Assembly (NCBI GenBank): GCA_020720185.1
Contig: DYPB01000029.1
Span: forward strand, 1-19,969
DNA: 19,969 bases
Direction of reading: 5' to 3'
DNA from: Flavobacterium psychrophilum
GTDB lineage: Bacteria; Bacteroidota; Bacteroidia; Flavobacteriales; Flavobacteriaceae
Shown here one piece after another: positions 1-5,371 of this stretch. Within the stretch, counting starts at the first letter, position 1. Every line of letters begins with the position of its first letter. Under the pieces are notes generated by a model that saw only the letters and a program-made list of their open reading frames with translations, ran no database searches and was not told the DNA's origin. A program made the translations under genes and the position numbers.

Positions 1-51
1 GGTAGTAGATCTCCGAAAATTATTGCACAAACAAGGAGTTTAAAAATTTGA
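1..51 (+). CDS. C-terminal end of a ParE/RelE-type toxin, cut by the window edge
   Basis: The first 17 codons read GSRSPKIIAQTRSLKI and then TGA. This equals, codon for codon, the C-terminus of the two complete toxins ending at 1359 and 2030, so it is the last 16 residues of a third member of the same toxin family. The rest, and its antitoxin, lie left of the window. Unlike the other copies, only a few bases separate its stop codon from the next terminator hairpin: the roughly 125-bp tail found after the other two ParE-type toxins is absent here. The gene may be intact or broken upstream; that cannot be judged from the window. Confidence 0.85.
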   Translation, partial: GSRSPKIIAQTRSLKI

Positions 52-60
52 TTAACAATA

Positions 61-90
61 AAAGGTTTTGCATTTGCAAAGCCTTTTTTG
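61..90 (+). terminator. Rho-independent terminator, first copy of the shared cassette element
   Basis: An 11-bp stem (61-71 with 76-86, one G:U pair) closes a 4-nt ATTT loop, and the descending arm runs into a T tract ending at 89. It lies just after the toxin remnant ending at 51. The same hairpin recurs at 811 and 1485, each time after a toxin-antitoxin unit. Confidence 0.8.
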
Positions 91-113
91 TTTTATATAA
101 AGTTGTATCTTTG
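84..113 (+). promoter_or_regulatory. Bacteroidota-type promoter, first copy of the shared cassette promoter
   Basis: The -7 box TATCTTTG (106-113) matches TAnnTTTG exactly and sits 20 nt before the antitoxin start at 134. The T tract of the terminator ends in TTG at 88-90, which could act as the -33 element, although 15 nt between the elements is shorter than usual. From about 55 to the start codon this region is almost identical to those before 884 and 1558, with A instead of T at 101. Confidence 0.7.
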
Positions 114-133
114 TAATTATAAAATAAAAATTT

Positions 134-355
134 ATGACAACAATAACTTTTAACGAACGGACAAAAGTGGGTAAAACGCTACTTGAATTTGTGGCTAATA
201 ATAAAGGGGTTAAGATTGATACAAATGGTTTATCAGAACTAGAATTAACTCCAAAGCAAAAAAAATGGGTTAAAAATTTGAGGCAAATTGCAATTGATGT
301 TAAATCTGGAAATTATAAAGGGCAATCTTTACAATCTTTTTTAGATGAATTATAA
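134..355 (+). CDS. Antitoxin-like protein of a RelE-type toxin-antitoxin pair
   Basis: This is a 73-residue, lysine-rich protein with no signal peptide or membrane segment. It lies directly in front of, and overlaps by 11 nt, a RelE-like toxin gene starting at 345. Overlap with the upstream gene being small and charged is the classic type II toxin-antitoxin arrangement. I do not recognise a named antitoxin DNA-binding domain. The C-terminal half (residues 40-73) looks helical and would be the toxin-binding part by analogy with RelB/ParD antitoxins. The protein is unrelated to the antitoxins at 884 and 1558, yet it uses the same promoter, with sequence identity ending at the start codon (ATGACA is still shared). 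The assignment rests on context and size more than on motif. Confidence 0.75.
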   Translation: MTTITFNERTKVGKTLLEFVANNKGVKIDTNGLSELELTPKQKKWVKNLRQIAIDVKSGNYKGQSLQSFLDEL

Positions 356-677
356 AATAGAAATTGATCCAAATTTCAGTAGAGAATTTAAACCTTTATT
401 AAAAAAATATCCTTCATTGAAATCCGATTTTCAAGCAATTTTAGATGAACTTGAAAAAGAATTATCACTTGCCGTTGATTTGGGTGATGGTTTTAAAAAG
501 ATTAGAATAAATATCAAATCAAAAGGCAAAGGTTCTAGCGGTGGTGGAAGAATCATCACTTATGAAACCATTATAGCTATTGATGAAACAAAAGTGATTT
601 TCGCATCAATATATAATAAAAGTGAATTTGACGCTATTGATATCGCTATTTTGAAGAAAAATTTAGGGATTATTTGA
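345..677 (+). CDS. RelE/ParE-superfamily toxin
   Basis: This 110-residue protein shows the pattern of a RelE/HigB-type toxin. It has an N-terminal strand and helix pair (KIEIDPNFSREFKPLLKKYP), a central basic GFKKIRINIKSKGKGSSGG stretch followed by a strand (GRIITYE), and a hydrophobic strand VIFASIYNKSE before a C-terminal helix. Members of this superfamily are ribosome-dependent mRNA endonucleases (RelE) or gyrase inhibitors (ParE); which activity applies here cannot be told. The lysine/arginine-rich middle favours an RNase. The start overlaps the antitoxin end by 11 nt, so the two are probably translationally coupled. Downstream, in the same frame as its TGA stop, lies a decayed coding remnant (678-800). 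Confidence 0.85.
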   Translation: MNYKIEIDPNFSREFKPLLKKYPSLKSDFQAILDELEKELSLAVDLGDGFKKIRINIKSKGKGSSGGGRIITYETIIAIDETKVIFASIYNKSEFDAIDIAILKKNLGII

Positions 678-800
678 AAAACAAAAAACTATGACCTTCT
701 ATATTACAAATTGATGGGGCAAAAGATGGTTAGCCCAAATGACGATGAGTGGAAAGTAACCGTAGGAAATTGTGGTGTTTTAACTATTGTAAAAGGTTAG
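678..800 (+). pseudogene. Coding remnant ending WKVTVGNCGVLTIVKG (cassette tail a)
   Basis: An open stretch follows the toxin stop and reads about 40 codons, including YYKLMGQKMVSPNDDEWK, to TAG at 798-800. It happens to be in frame with the toxin stop. The last 16 residues match remnants after the toxins ending at 1359 and 2030, so it looks like the C-terminus of one ancestral gene carried at the end of each cassette. No start codon or complete domain is present; ATG at 714 would give only 28 residues. The parent protein is not recognised. Confidence 0.5.
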
Positions 801-810
801 TGTTACAATA
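785..810 (+). repeat. 8-bp inverted repeat at the cassette boundary (copy 1)
   Basis: TATTGTAA (785-792) and TTACAATA (803-810) are perfect inverted repeats around a 10-nt spacer that holds the stop codon of the coding remnant. The right arm touches the terminator hairpin at 811. The same structure recurs at 1459-1484. It is absent after the last cassette, where the left arm has changed. It may be part of the transcript end structure, an operator, or a recombination boundary. Confidence 0.5.
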
Positions 811-840
811 AAAGGTTTTGCATTTGCAAAGCCTTTTTTG
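811..840 (+). terminator. Rho-independent terminator, second copy
   Basis: Identical to the hairpin at 61: 11-bp stem, ATTT loop, T tract to 839. It ends the RelE-type cassette. Confidence 0.8.
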
Positions 841-863
841 TTTTATATAATGTTGTATCTTTG
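834..863 (+). promoter_or_regulatory. Bacteroidota-type promoter, second copy
   Basis: The -7 box TATCTTTG is at 856-863, 20 nt before the small antitoxin start at 884. The terminator T tract ending in TTG at 838-840 may serve as the -33 element. The sequence is the same as the copy before 1558. Confidence 0.7.
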
Positions 864-883
864 TAATTATAAAATAAAAATTT

Positions 884-1045
884 ATGACACCTACAAAGCA
901 AAAGCCCGAAAATCTTGCCACGCCAGGCAAACCAATGTCTCAAAAAAAATTCGCAGCAATGATAAAAGAAGCAGAGGATGGGAAGTTTTATACATTGGAA
1001 GAATCTAAAAAACATTTTGACGAATGGAGGAAAAAAATCTCATAG
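884..1045 (+). CDS. Small antitoxin-like protein (53 residues) of ParE pair A
   Basis: ATG at 884 follows the cassette promoter by 20 nt and opens a 53-codon gene ending at TAG 1043-1045, overlapping the toxin start (1024) by 22 nt. The N-terminal 31 residues (starting MTPTKQKPENLATPGK and including MSQKKFAAMIKEAE) are identical to the antitoxin at 1558. After that the two proteins diverge (DGKFYTLEESKKHFDEWRKK here). The layout, with a short N-terminal segment, an acidic/basic helical C-terminus and an overlapping toxin, suggests a ParD/RelB-like antitoxin, but no DNA-binding domain is obvious. The divergent C-terminal half is the part that would contact the toxin. Confidence 0.75.
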   Translation: MTPTKQKPENLATPGKPMSQKKFAAMIKEAEDGKFYTLEESKKHFDEWRKKIS

Positions 1046-1359
1046 TAAAAACTTCAAAATTATTTGATTTTGTTGATTTGCCTTCAATACACGAATATGG
1101 CATGGCGACTTTTGGTATAAAAGCAGCCGATTACTTTATTGAAGATATTTATTTTGAATTAGATAAATTACAAACTCATTATCTTCTCCATCCCGAATGC
1201 CGATATTTAGAAACTAAAACCAAAATTTATAGAAACATAATTCTTGGCTCTTATTTGATAATTTACAGAATTACTCCAAATAGAATTGAGGTTTTAAGAG
1301 CCTTTCACGGTAGTAGATCTCCGAAAATTATTGCACAAACAAGGAGTTTAAAAATTTGA
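1024..1359 (+). CDS. ParE/RelE-family toxin, pair A
   Basis: This 111-residue protein has the ParE pattern: an N-terminal helical hairpin (YGMATFGIKAADYFIEDI) followed by an HYLLHPECR segment. Then come the strand-rich core IYRNIILGSYLIIYRI and the C-terminal strand RIEVLRAFHGSRSP. ParE-family toxins poison DNA gyrase or act as RNases; this one's target is unknown. Residues 52-111 differ from the toxin at 1698 by a single residue (Y versus H after HPECR), while residues 1-50 are only loosely similar. The start at 1024 overlaps the antitoxin; a more upstream start is not available in this frame with better context. It is co-transcribed with the small antitoxin from the promoter at 834-863. Confidence 0.88.
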   Translation: MEEKNLIVKTSKLFDFVDLPSIHEYGMATFGIKAADYFIEDIYFELDKLQTHYLLHPECRYLETKTKIYRNIILGSYLIIYRITPNRIEVLRAFHGSRSPKIIAQTRSLKI

Positions 1360-1423
1360 TTAAAATAAAAAATTATACTTTTCGATAAATACAAATTGAT
1401 AGAATGAAGGAGGGTTAACCAAA

Positions 1424-1474
1424 TAGAAAGCAACCGTAGGAGATGGTGGTGTTTTAACTATTGTAAAAGATTAG
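1424..1474 (+). pseudogene. Coding remnant KATVGDGGVLTIVKD (cassette tail b)
   Basis: Seventeen codons aligned to tails a and c, ending at TAG 1472-1474. The tryptophan codon TGG of the other two tails is TAG here (1424-1426), so this copy cannot be part of a functional reading frame from upstream. The interval 1360-1423 is otherwise non-coding and matches 2031-2094. Confidence 0.5.
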
Positions 1475-1484
1475 TGTTACAATA
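1459..1484 (+). repeat. 8-bp inverted repeat at the cassette boundary (copy 2)
   Basis: TATTGTAA (1459-1466) and TTACAATA (1477-1484) repeat the arrangement at 785-810, with one change in the spacer. It abuts the terminator hairpin at 1485. Confidence 0.5.
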
Positions 1485-1514
1485 AAAGGTTTTGCATTTG
1501 CAAAGCCTTTTTTG
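1485..1514 (+). terminator. Rho-independent terminator, third copy
   Basis: Identical 11-bp stem, ATTT loop and T tract, ending ParE cassette A. Confidence 0.8.
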
Positions 1515-1537
1515 TTTTATATAATGTTGTATCTTTG
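1508..1537 (+). promoter_or_regulatory. Bacteroidota-type promoter, third copy
   Basis: The -7 box TATCTTTG is at 1530-1537, 20 nt before the antitoxin start at 1558. Sequence and spacing are those of the copy at 834-863. Confidence 0.7.
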
Positions 1538-1557
1538 TAATTATAAAATAAAAATTT

Positions 1558-1722
1558 ATGACACCTACAAAGCAAAAGCCCGAAAATCTTGCCACGCCAG
1601 GCAAACCAATGTCTCAAAAAAAATTCGCAGCAATGATAAAAGAAGCGGAGGAAGGTAGTTTTATGACCGAAAAAGAGTTTAATGTTAGATTTAACAAATG
1701 GATATTAGAGAGAAAGAAGTAG
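1558..1722 (+). CDS. Small antitoxin-like protein (54 residues) of ParE pair B
   Basis: ATG at 1558 opens 54 codons to TAG at 1720-1722, overlapping the toxin start (1698) by 25 nt. The 5' part is nucleotide-identical to the antitoxin at 884 for its first 89 bases. The C-terminal half (EEGSFMTEKEFNVRFNKW) is different. Same promoter, same gene order, same kind of overlap. Its role as antitoxin is inferred from this position. The shared N-terminus implies that any DNA or operator contact made by that part is common to both systems, while toxin binding differs. Confidence 0.75.
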   Translation: MTPTKQKPENLATPGKPMSQKKFAAMIKEAEEGSFMTEKEFNVRFNKWILERKK

Positions 1723-2030
1723 TAAGGTCAGAATTTTACTATACAGATATCCAAGATATATTTGAATACGGAGAGGTAACTTTTGGCTTCAAAGCTGCAA
1801 TTTATTATATTGATGATTTAAAAATAATGGTTCGTGATTTGAATGCTCATTATCTTCTCCATCCCGAATGTCGCCATTTAGAAACTAAAACCAAAATTTA
1901 TAGAAACATAATTCTTGGCTCCTATTTAATAATTTACAGAATTACTCCAAATAGAATTGAGGTTTTAAGAGCCTTTCACGGTAGTAGATCTCCGAAAATT
2001 ATTGCACAAACAAGGAGTTTAAAAATTTGA
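1698..2030 (+). CDS. ParE/RelE-family toxin, pair B
   Basis: This 110-residue protein is a paralogue of the toxin at 1024. The N-terminal half keeps the family pattern (EYGEVTFGFKAAIYYIDDL) but differs at most positions. From residue 51 (HYLLHPECR) to the end it is the same protein apart from one residue. Most nucleotide differences in that 3' half are synonymous (for example in GSYLIIY), so the C-terminal half is either recently homogenised or conserved. Followed by tail c (2095-2148) but by no copy of the terminator. Confidence 0.88.
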   Translation: MDIREKEVVRSEFYYTDIQDIFEYGEVTFGFKAAIYYIDDLKIMVRDLNAHYLLHPECRHLETKTKIYRNIILGSYLIIYRITPNRIEVLRAFHGSRSPKIIAQTRSLKI

Positions 2031-2094
2031 TTAAAATAAAAAATTATACTTTTCGATAAATACAAATTGATAGAATGAAGGAGGGTTAACCAAA

Positions 2095-2148
2095 TGGAAA
2101 GCAACCGTAGGAAATGGTGGTGTTTTAACAATCGTTAAGGCACTATAA
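2095..2148 (+). pseudogene. Coding remnant WKATVGNGGVLTIVKAL (cassette tail c) and end of the array
   Basis: Seventeen codons then TAA at 2146-2148, matching tails a and b. Compared with tails a and b, the codons for T-I-V-K near the end are ACA ATC GTT AAG instead of ACT ATT GTA AAA: four silent changes in a row, which points to past protein-level selection. The array ends here. The stretch 2149-2227 before the flavoprotein stop holds nothing I can recognise. Confidence 0.5.
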
Positions 2149-2227
2149 ATTACGGATTACGCTTTAATTTGGATAGTTATTGGTTTGCATAATCTAATGA
2201 ACTCTCAAAACTATGTTTACCAATTCT

Positions 2228-3436
2228 CTAAACAGCATTCGCCACAATAAACCCACTTGTCCAAGCATTTTGAAAATTAAAACCGCCAGTTATAGCATCA
2301 ATATTTACAATTTCGCCAGCAAAATAGAGGTTTTTTAATAGTTTGCTTTCCATAGTTTTGAAATTAATTTCTTTCAAATCAATGCCACCTGCGGTAACAA
2401 ATTCTTCTTTAAACGAACTTTTTCCATTTACATTAAAAGCACAATTTGTAAGGGCTTTTGCTAAATTTTGCAATTGAATTTTAGTCAAATCTGCCCATTT
2501 GGTTTCGTTGTCAATTGATGAAGATAAAATCAAAGATTCCCACAACCGATTTGTAATATCAAAAGGAGATTTTTTTGAAACAGATTTCTTTGAGTGTTCT
2601 TGTTTTAAGTCTTTTAAAATTTGTTCACAATCGTTTGATTGTATATCATTTAACCAATTAATATAAATTGTAAATTGATAATTTCTGTCGAAAAATTCTC
2701 TGGCACCCCAAGCTGAAAGTTTTAAAATTGCAGGACCACTAAACCCCCAGTGTGTAATTAATAATGAACCTGATGCGGTTAGTTTGGAATCTTTAACACG
2801 AATTGAAACCTGTGCAGAAACCCCCATTAGGTCATTAAACAGCTTATTTTTAACATTGAAGGTAAATAATGAAGGCACTGGCGACACAATATGGTGTGAT
2901 AACCCTTCTAACATCTCCCAAATTTTAGGATTACTCCCCGTAGTAAGTATCAATTTTTCAGACAAATATGTTTCGTTTTGAGTTTCTGTTTTCCAATAAT
3001 TATCTAACAAAAAAACAAATTTCACACTTTGTTCTGTAATTATTTTTATCTTTAATTTTTGGGTTAAATGAACAAAACAATCAATGATAGTTTCAGAAGA
3101 ATTAGACACAGGAAACATTCTTCCATCGGTTTCAGTTTTTAATTCAACTCCATGATTTTTAAACCATTGCACTACATCTCCACTACAAAACTGATGAAAA
3201 GGACCTCGGAGTTCTTTTTCACCTCGAGGATAAAATTTAACCAATTCATTAGGTTCAAAACAAGCATGAGTAACATTGCATCTGCCACCTCCAGAAATTT
3301 TTACTTTTTGTAAAACTTCTTTGCCCCGTTCCAGAATTGCAACCTTAAGTTTAGGATTTTTTTCAACAATATTTATTGCTGTAAAAAAACCCGCAGCACC
3401 ACCACCAACTATAATTATATCAAAATTTTGGTTCAT
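2228..3436 (-). CDS. BaiN/HI0933-family FAD-dependent oxidoreductase
   Basis: This 402-residue flavoprotein has an N-terminal Rossmann FAD site (GGGAAG, residues 11-16). It carries the family hallmark KISGGGRCNVTHA (46-58) and a C-terminal FAD-contacting segment including GEIVNIDAITGGFNFQNAW (about 372-390). Length and motif order are those of the HI0933-like / BaiN / YhiN family, soluble cytoplasmic oxidoreductases. Physiological substrates are mostly unknown (BaiN itself reduces bile-acid intermediates, which is not implied here). It is transcribed alone, divergently from the glycosyltransferase at 3544; the minus-strand -7 box is at 3473-3480. The stop is about 80 bp from the toxin-antitoxin array. 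No terminator is evident after it. Confidence 0.9.
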   Translation of the reverse strand: MNQNFDIIIVGGGAAGFFTAINIVEKNPKLKVAILERGKEVLQKVKISGGGRCNVTHACFEPNELVKFYPRGEKELRGPFHQFCSGDVVQWFKNHGVELKTETDGRMFPVSNSSETIIDCFVHLTQKLKIKIITEQSVKFVFLLDNYWKTETQNETYLSEKLILTTGSNPKIWEMLEGLSHHIVSPVPSLFTFNVKNKLFNDLMGVSAQVSIRVKDSKLTASGSLLITHWGFSGPAILKLSAWGAREFFDRNYQFTIYINWLNDIQSNDCEQILKDLKQEHSKKSVSKKSPFDITNRLWESLILSSSIDNETKWADLTKIQLQNLAKALTNCAFNVNGKSSFKEEFVTAGGIDLKEINFKTMESKLLKNLYFAGEIVNIDAITGGFNFQNAWTSGFIVANAV

Positions 3437-3472
3437 CTTTTACTGTTTAAATCTAAAAAATGCATATTTTTA

Positions 3473-3480
3473 CAAAGATA
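3473..3480 (-). promoter_or_regulatory. -7 box for the BaiN-like gene
   Basis: CAAAGATA on the plus strand is TATCTTTG on the minus strand, a perfect TAnnTTTG, 36 nt before the start codon at 3436. A TTG at 3504-3506 (minus strand) is a possible -33 element. Confidence 0.55.
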
Positions 3481-3515
3481 AAGCATTCAATAACGAATTT
3501 TTACAATTAAAATAA

Positions 3516-3523
3516 TATTTTTG
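3516..3523 (+). promoter_or_regulatory. -7 box for the glycosyltransferase/deacetylase genes
   Basis: TATTTTTG matches TAnnTTTG and lies 20 nt before the ATG at 3544, the same spacing as in the toxin-antitoxin promoters. It is divergent from the promoter at 3473-3480. Confidence 0.55.
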
Positions 3524-3543
3524 CTACTGATAAAAATAAAAAA

Positions 3544-4479
3544 ATGAATTCATCGGATAAAAGTATTTGCATACTCACAGCAGCCTATAATGAAGGCGAA
3601 AGCATACGATTTTTTTATGATTCGGTAAAAAAAGTTGTATCTAAATTGCCCTATGATTTTTCATTTTGTTTTGTAAATGACGGAAGTGCTGACCATACAA
3701 TTGATATTATACAATCAATTGCCGATGGAGATAATACCGTGAAATACATTTCATTTTCTCGAAATTTCGGACAACAAATAGCTTTAAAAGCAGGAATTGA
3801 CGCTACAGATACCGATGCTATTATAATGATGGACAGTGATTTACAGCACTCTCCAGATTTAATCCCAGAATTGATAGACATTTGGGAAACCCAAAAGGTA
3901 AATATGGTAAACACCATTCGAGAGGAAGATGAAGAGTTGTCTTGGTTTAAAAAAAAATCAAGCAAATGGTTTTATAAAATTATCAATAAATTGAGTGATT
4001 TACAATTAGAACCTGGTCAGGCGGATTTTAGACTAATTGACAAAAAAGTTATAAAAACACTTAAAAACAGTAAAGAACACGATGTTTTTTTGAGAGGAAT
4101 GATGCAATGGATTGGTTTTAAACAAGCCACTTTGCAATATAAAGCACAAAAAAGATTTGCAGGAACAAGTAAATATACATTTTCAAAAATGATAAACTTG
4201 GCATTAGCAGGCATTACCTCTTTTAGCGTAAAGCCATTATATACAGCAATTTATATTGGGTTTGTTTTTGCAGGACTAGCATTTCTATATCTGCCCTATG
4301 TAATTTATAGTTTGCTCACAGGAACCGCTATTCTCGGCTGGAGTTCGGTTCTGATAACTATTGCATTCTTCGGAGGATTGAACCTTATAATTATGGGGGT
4401 TTTAGGTATTTATATTGGAAAAATTCTAATTCAAAATAAACAGCGACCTTTATATATTATTCAAGAAGAAAATTTATGA
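3544..4479 (+). CDS. Family 2 glycosyltransferase, polyprenyl-phosphate type (GtrB/ArnC-like)
   Basis: This 311-residue protein has a GT-A domain: AAYNEGESI (13-21), FVNDGSADHT (43-52), and the metal-binding DSDLQH at 97-102. It also carries the QADFRLID segment typical of dolichol/undecaprenyl-phosphate sugar transferases. Two C-terminal membrane helices (about 239-258 and 269-297) end the protein. This architecture belongs to enzymes that move a sugar from a nucleotide donor onto undecaprenyl phosphate at the inner face of the cytoplasmic membrane. The next gene is a polysaccharide deacetylase, and the pair resembles ArnC/ArnD or Francisella FlmF2/NaxD, in which the lipid-linked amino sugar is deacylated. 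A role in modifying lipid A or another envelope glycan is inferred from that pairing; the sugar is unknown. Confidence 0.88.
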   Translation: MNSSDKSICILTAAYNEGESIRFFYDSVKKVVSKLPYDFSFCFVNDGSADHTIDIIQSIADGDNTVKYISFSRNFGQQIALKAGIDATDTDAIIMMDSDLQHSPDLIPELIDIWETQKVNMVNTIREEDEELSWFKKKSSKWFYKIINKLSDLQLEPGQADFRLIDKKVIKTLKNSKEHDVFLRGMMQWIGFKQATLQYKAQKRFAGTSKYTFSKMINLALAGITSFSVKPLYTAIYIGFVFAGLAFLYLPYVIYSLLTGTAILGWSSVLITIAFFGGLNLIIMGVLGIYIGKILIQNKQRPLYIIQEENL

Positions 4480-4480
4480 A

Positions 4481-4548
4481 ACACTCATAACGGAAGTCCA
4501 GAGTCATGTTTATGACCGTCCTATCTTCTAAATAAATAAAAAAAACAG
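4481..4548 (+). promoter_or_regulatory. Leader segment with an inverted repeat, similar to the one before the GYDIA kinase
   Basis: TCATAACGG (4485-4493) and TTATGACCGT (4510-4519) form either a TCATAA/TTATGA stem or an ACGG/CCGT stem. The segment ends in AATAAATAAAAA before the ATG at 4549. The leader at 7231-7311 has the same elements in the same order, with CCATAA/TTATGG instead, so pairing is kept despite the base change. No good -7 box is visible here. Confidence 0.35.
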
Positions 4549-5340
4549 ATGAAAAAAACAGTCCTCCTATCCTTCGATGTAGAAGAATTTGATATGCCTT
4601 ATGAATATGGAGGCAATCCAAATATGACACAACAAATAGCATCTTCTAACGAAGGTTTAAAAAAAATATTGCCAGTATTAGAGAAACATAATGCAAAAGC
4701 AACATTCTATACCACAGGAGTTTATGCAACAGCAATGGCACAACAAATTAAAGAAATGAGCGAAAGACACGAAATAGCTTCTCACAATCATTATCATTCT
4801 GAACATAAAAAAGAAGATTTGTTTTCGTCTAAAAAAATATTGCAAGATATTACAAATCAAGAAATTATTGGATTTAGAATGCCTAGAATGGCTCCCGTTC
4901 CTAATCAGGATTTGATAGCTGCAGGTTATAAATACAACGCATCTGTAAATCCATGCTGGTTACCAGGCAGATACGATATGCGACACATACCAAGAACACC
5001 ATTTATAGTCGAAAATTTATTGCAATTTCCAGCATCTGTTTCGCCAAAATTTAGAATCCCATTATTCTGGATTGCGTTTCACAATTTTCCGTTATGGTTG
5101 TTCTTTTATTTAATAAAAACGGTGGCAAATAAGGATGGTTTTGTTCATTTATATTTCCATCCGTGGGAATTTACCGATTATCATAAGGCCAAAGACCATG
5201 CAAAATATCCTTTTTATTTGCACAGAAATAATGGAAATAAAATGTTAGAAAGATTTAAAAAATTAATGCAATTTCTTGACAAACAAGGATTTGAATTTAA
5301 AACCAGTGGCAGTTTTTTGAAAGATAAGTTTGCAGAATAA
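4549..5340 (+). CDS. Polysaccharide deacetylase family protein (NodB-like fold)
   Basis: A 263-residue carbohydrate esterase with the NodB signature: SFDVEEFD (catalytic Asp around 10), SHNHYH giving His79 and His83 for the metal, FRMPRM (109-114), and YFHPWE (202-207) with the late catalytic His204. There is no signal peptide; a hydrophobic stretch WIAFHNFPLWLFFYL (about 174-188) could dip into the membrane, fitting a substrate attached to polyprenyl phosphate. It lies 69 nt behind the GtrB/ArnC-like transferase on the same strand. The likely job is removing an acyl group from the sugar that enzyme loads. Distinguishing it from a peptidoglycan or chitin deacetylase rests on that neighbour and on the missing secretion signal. 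Confidence 0.85.
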   Translation: MKKTVLLSFDVEEFDMPYEYGGNPNMTQQIASSNEGLKKILPVLEKHNAKATFYTTGVYATAMAQQIKEMSERHEIASHNHYHSEHKKEDLFSSKKILQDITNQEIIGFRMPRMAPVPNQDLIAAGYKYNASVNPCWLPGRYDMRHIPRTPFIVENLLQFPASVSPKFRIPLFWIAFHNFPLWLFFYLIKTVANKDGFVHLYFHPWEFTDYHKAKDHAKYPFYLHRNNGNKMLERFKKLMQFLDKQGFEFKTSGSFLKDKFAE

Positions 5341-5346
5341 ATAGAT

Positions 5347-5354
5347 TACTTTTG
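5347..5354 (+). promoter_or_regulatory. -7 box of the fourth toxin-antitoxin pair
   Basis: TACTTTTG matches TAnnTTTG, 17 nt before the ATG at 5372 and only 6 nt after the deacetylase stop. No convincing -33 element at the usual distance. Confidence 0.5.
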
Positions 5355-5371
5355 TAAATAAATATTAGATT

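Larger units (their letters stand above)
801..2148 (+). repeat. Two tandem ParE cassettes of about 674 bp with conserved ends and divergent middles
   Basis: Unit A (801-1474) and unit B (1475-2148) align at an offset of 674 bp on the left and 671 bp on the right. The left block (801-972 versus 1475-1646: inverted-repeat arm, terminator, promoter, antitoxin 5' half) is essentially identical. The right block (1175-1460 versus 1846-2131: toxin 3' half and tail) is nearly identical. The middle block (973-1174 versus 1647-1845) is strongly divergent at the DNA level but still codes for related proteins. Confidence 0.85.

Noticed and set aside
345..800. Read-through fusion of the RelE toxin with the in-frame coding tail after its TGA
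   Set aside because: The remnant is in frame with the stop, but in the other two cassettes the tail is out of frame or broken by TAG, so the in-frame position is most simply chance.
764..830. Possible integron attC site in the cassette tails
   Set aside because: I looked for paired GTTRRRY and RYYYAAC core sites in the tail and boundary. Sequences such as GTTAGTG and GTTAACC do not fit, and no integrase is in the window. The cassette-like layout remains but not as a proven integron.
803..1015. A 70-codon open frame on the minus strand
   Set aside because: It runs antisense across the terminator, promoter and antitoxin start of the second cassette. Its composition is that of a reversed AT-rich promoter region, and it has no supporting promoter or homologous pattern.
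55..1560. Three evenly worded repeats that might be taken for a CRISPR array
   Set aside because: The repeats are about 80 bp long and 675-750 bp apart with genes between them; they are terminator-promoter units, and no cas gene is present.
2784..2981. Plus-strand open frame opposite the BaiN-like gene
   Set aside because: It is antisense to conserved flavoprotein codons and lacks a promoter-like box.
4502..4519. Terminator after the GtrB/ArnC-like gene
   Set aside because: The GTCAT/ATGAC hairpin is only 5 bp and is followed by mixed sequence rather than a T tract. The similarity to the leader at 7231 favours a regulatory element instead.
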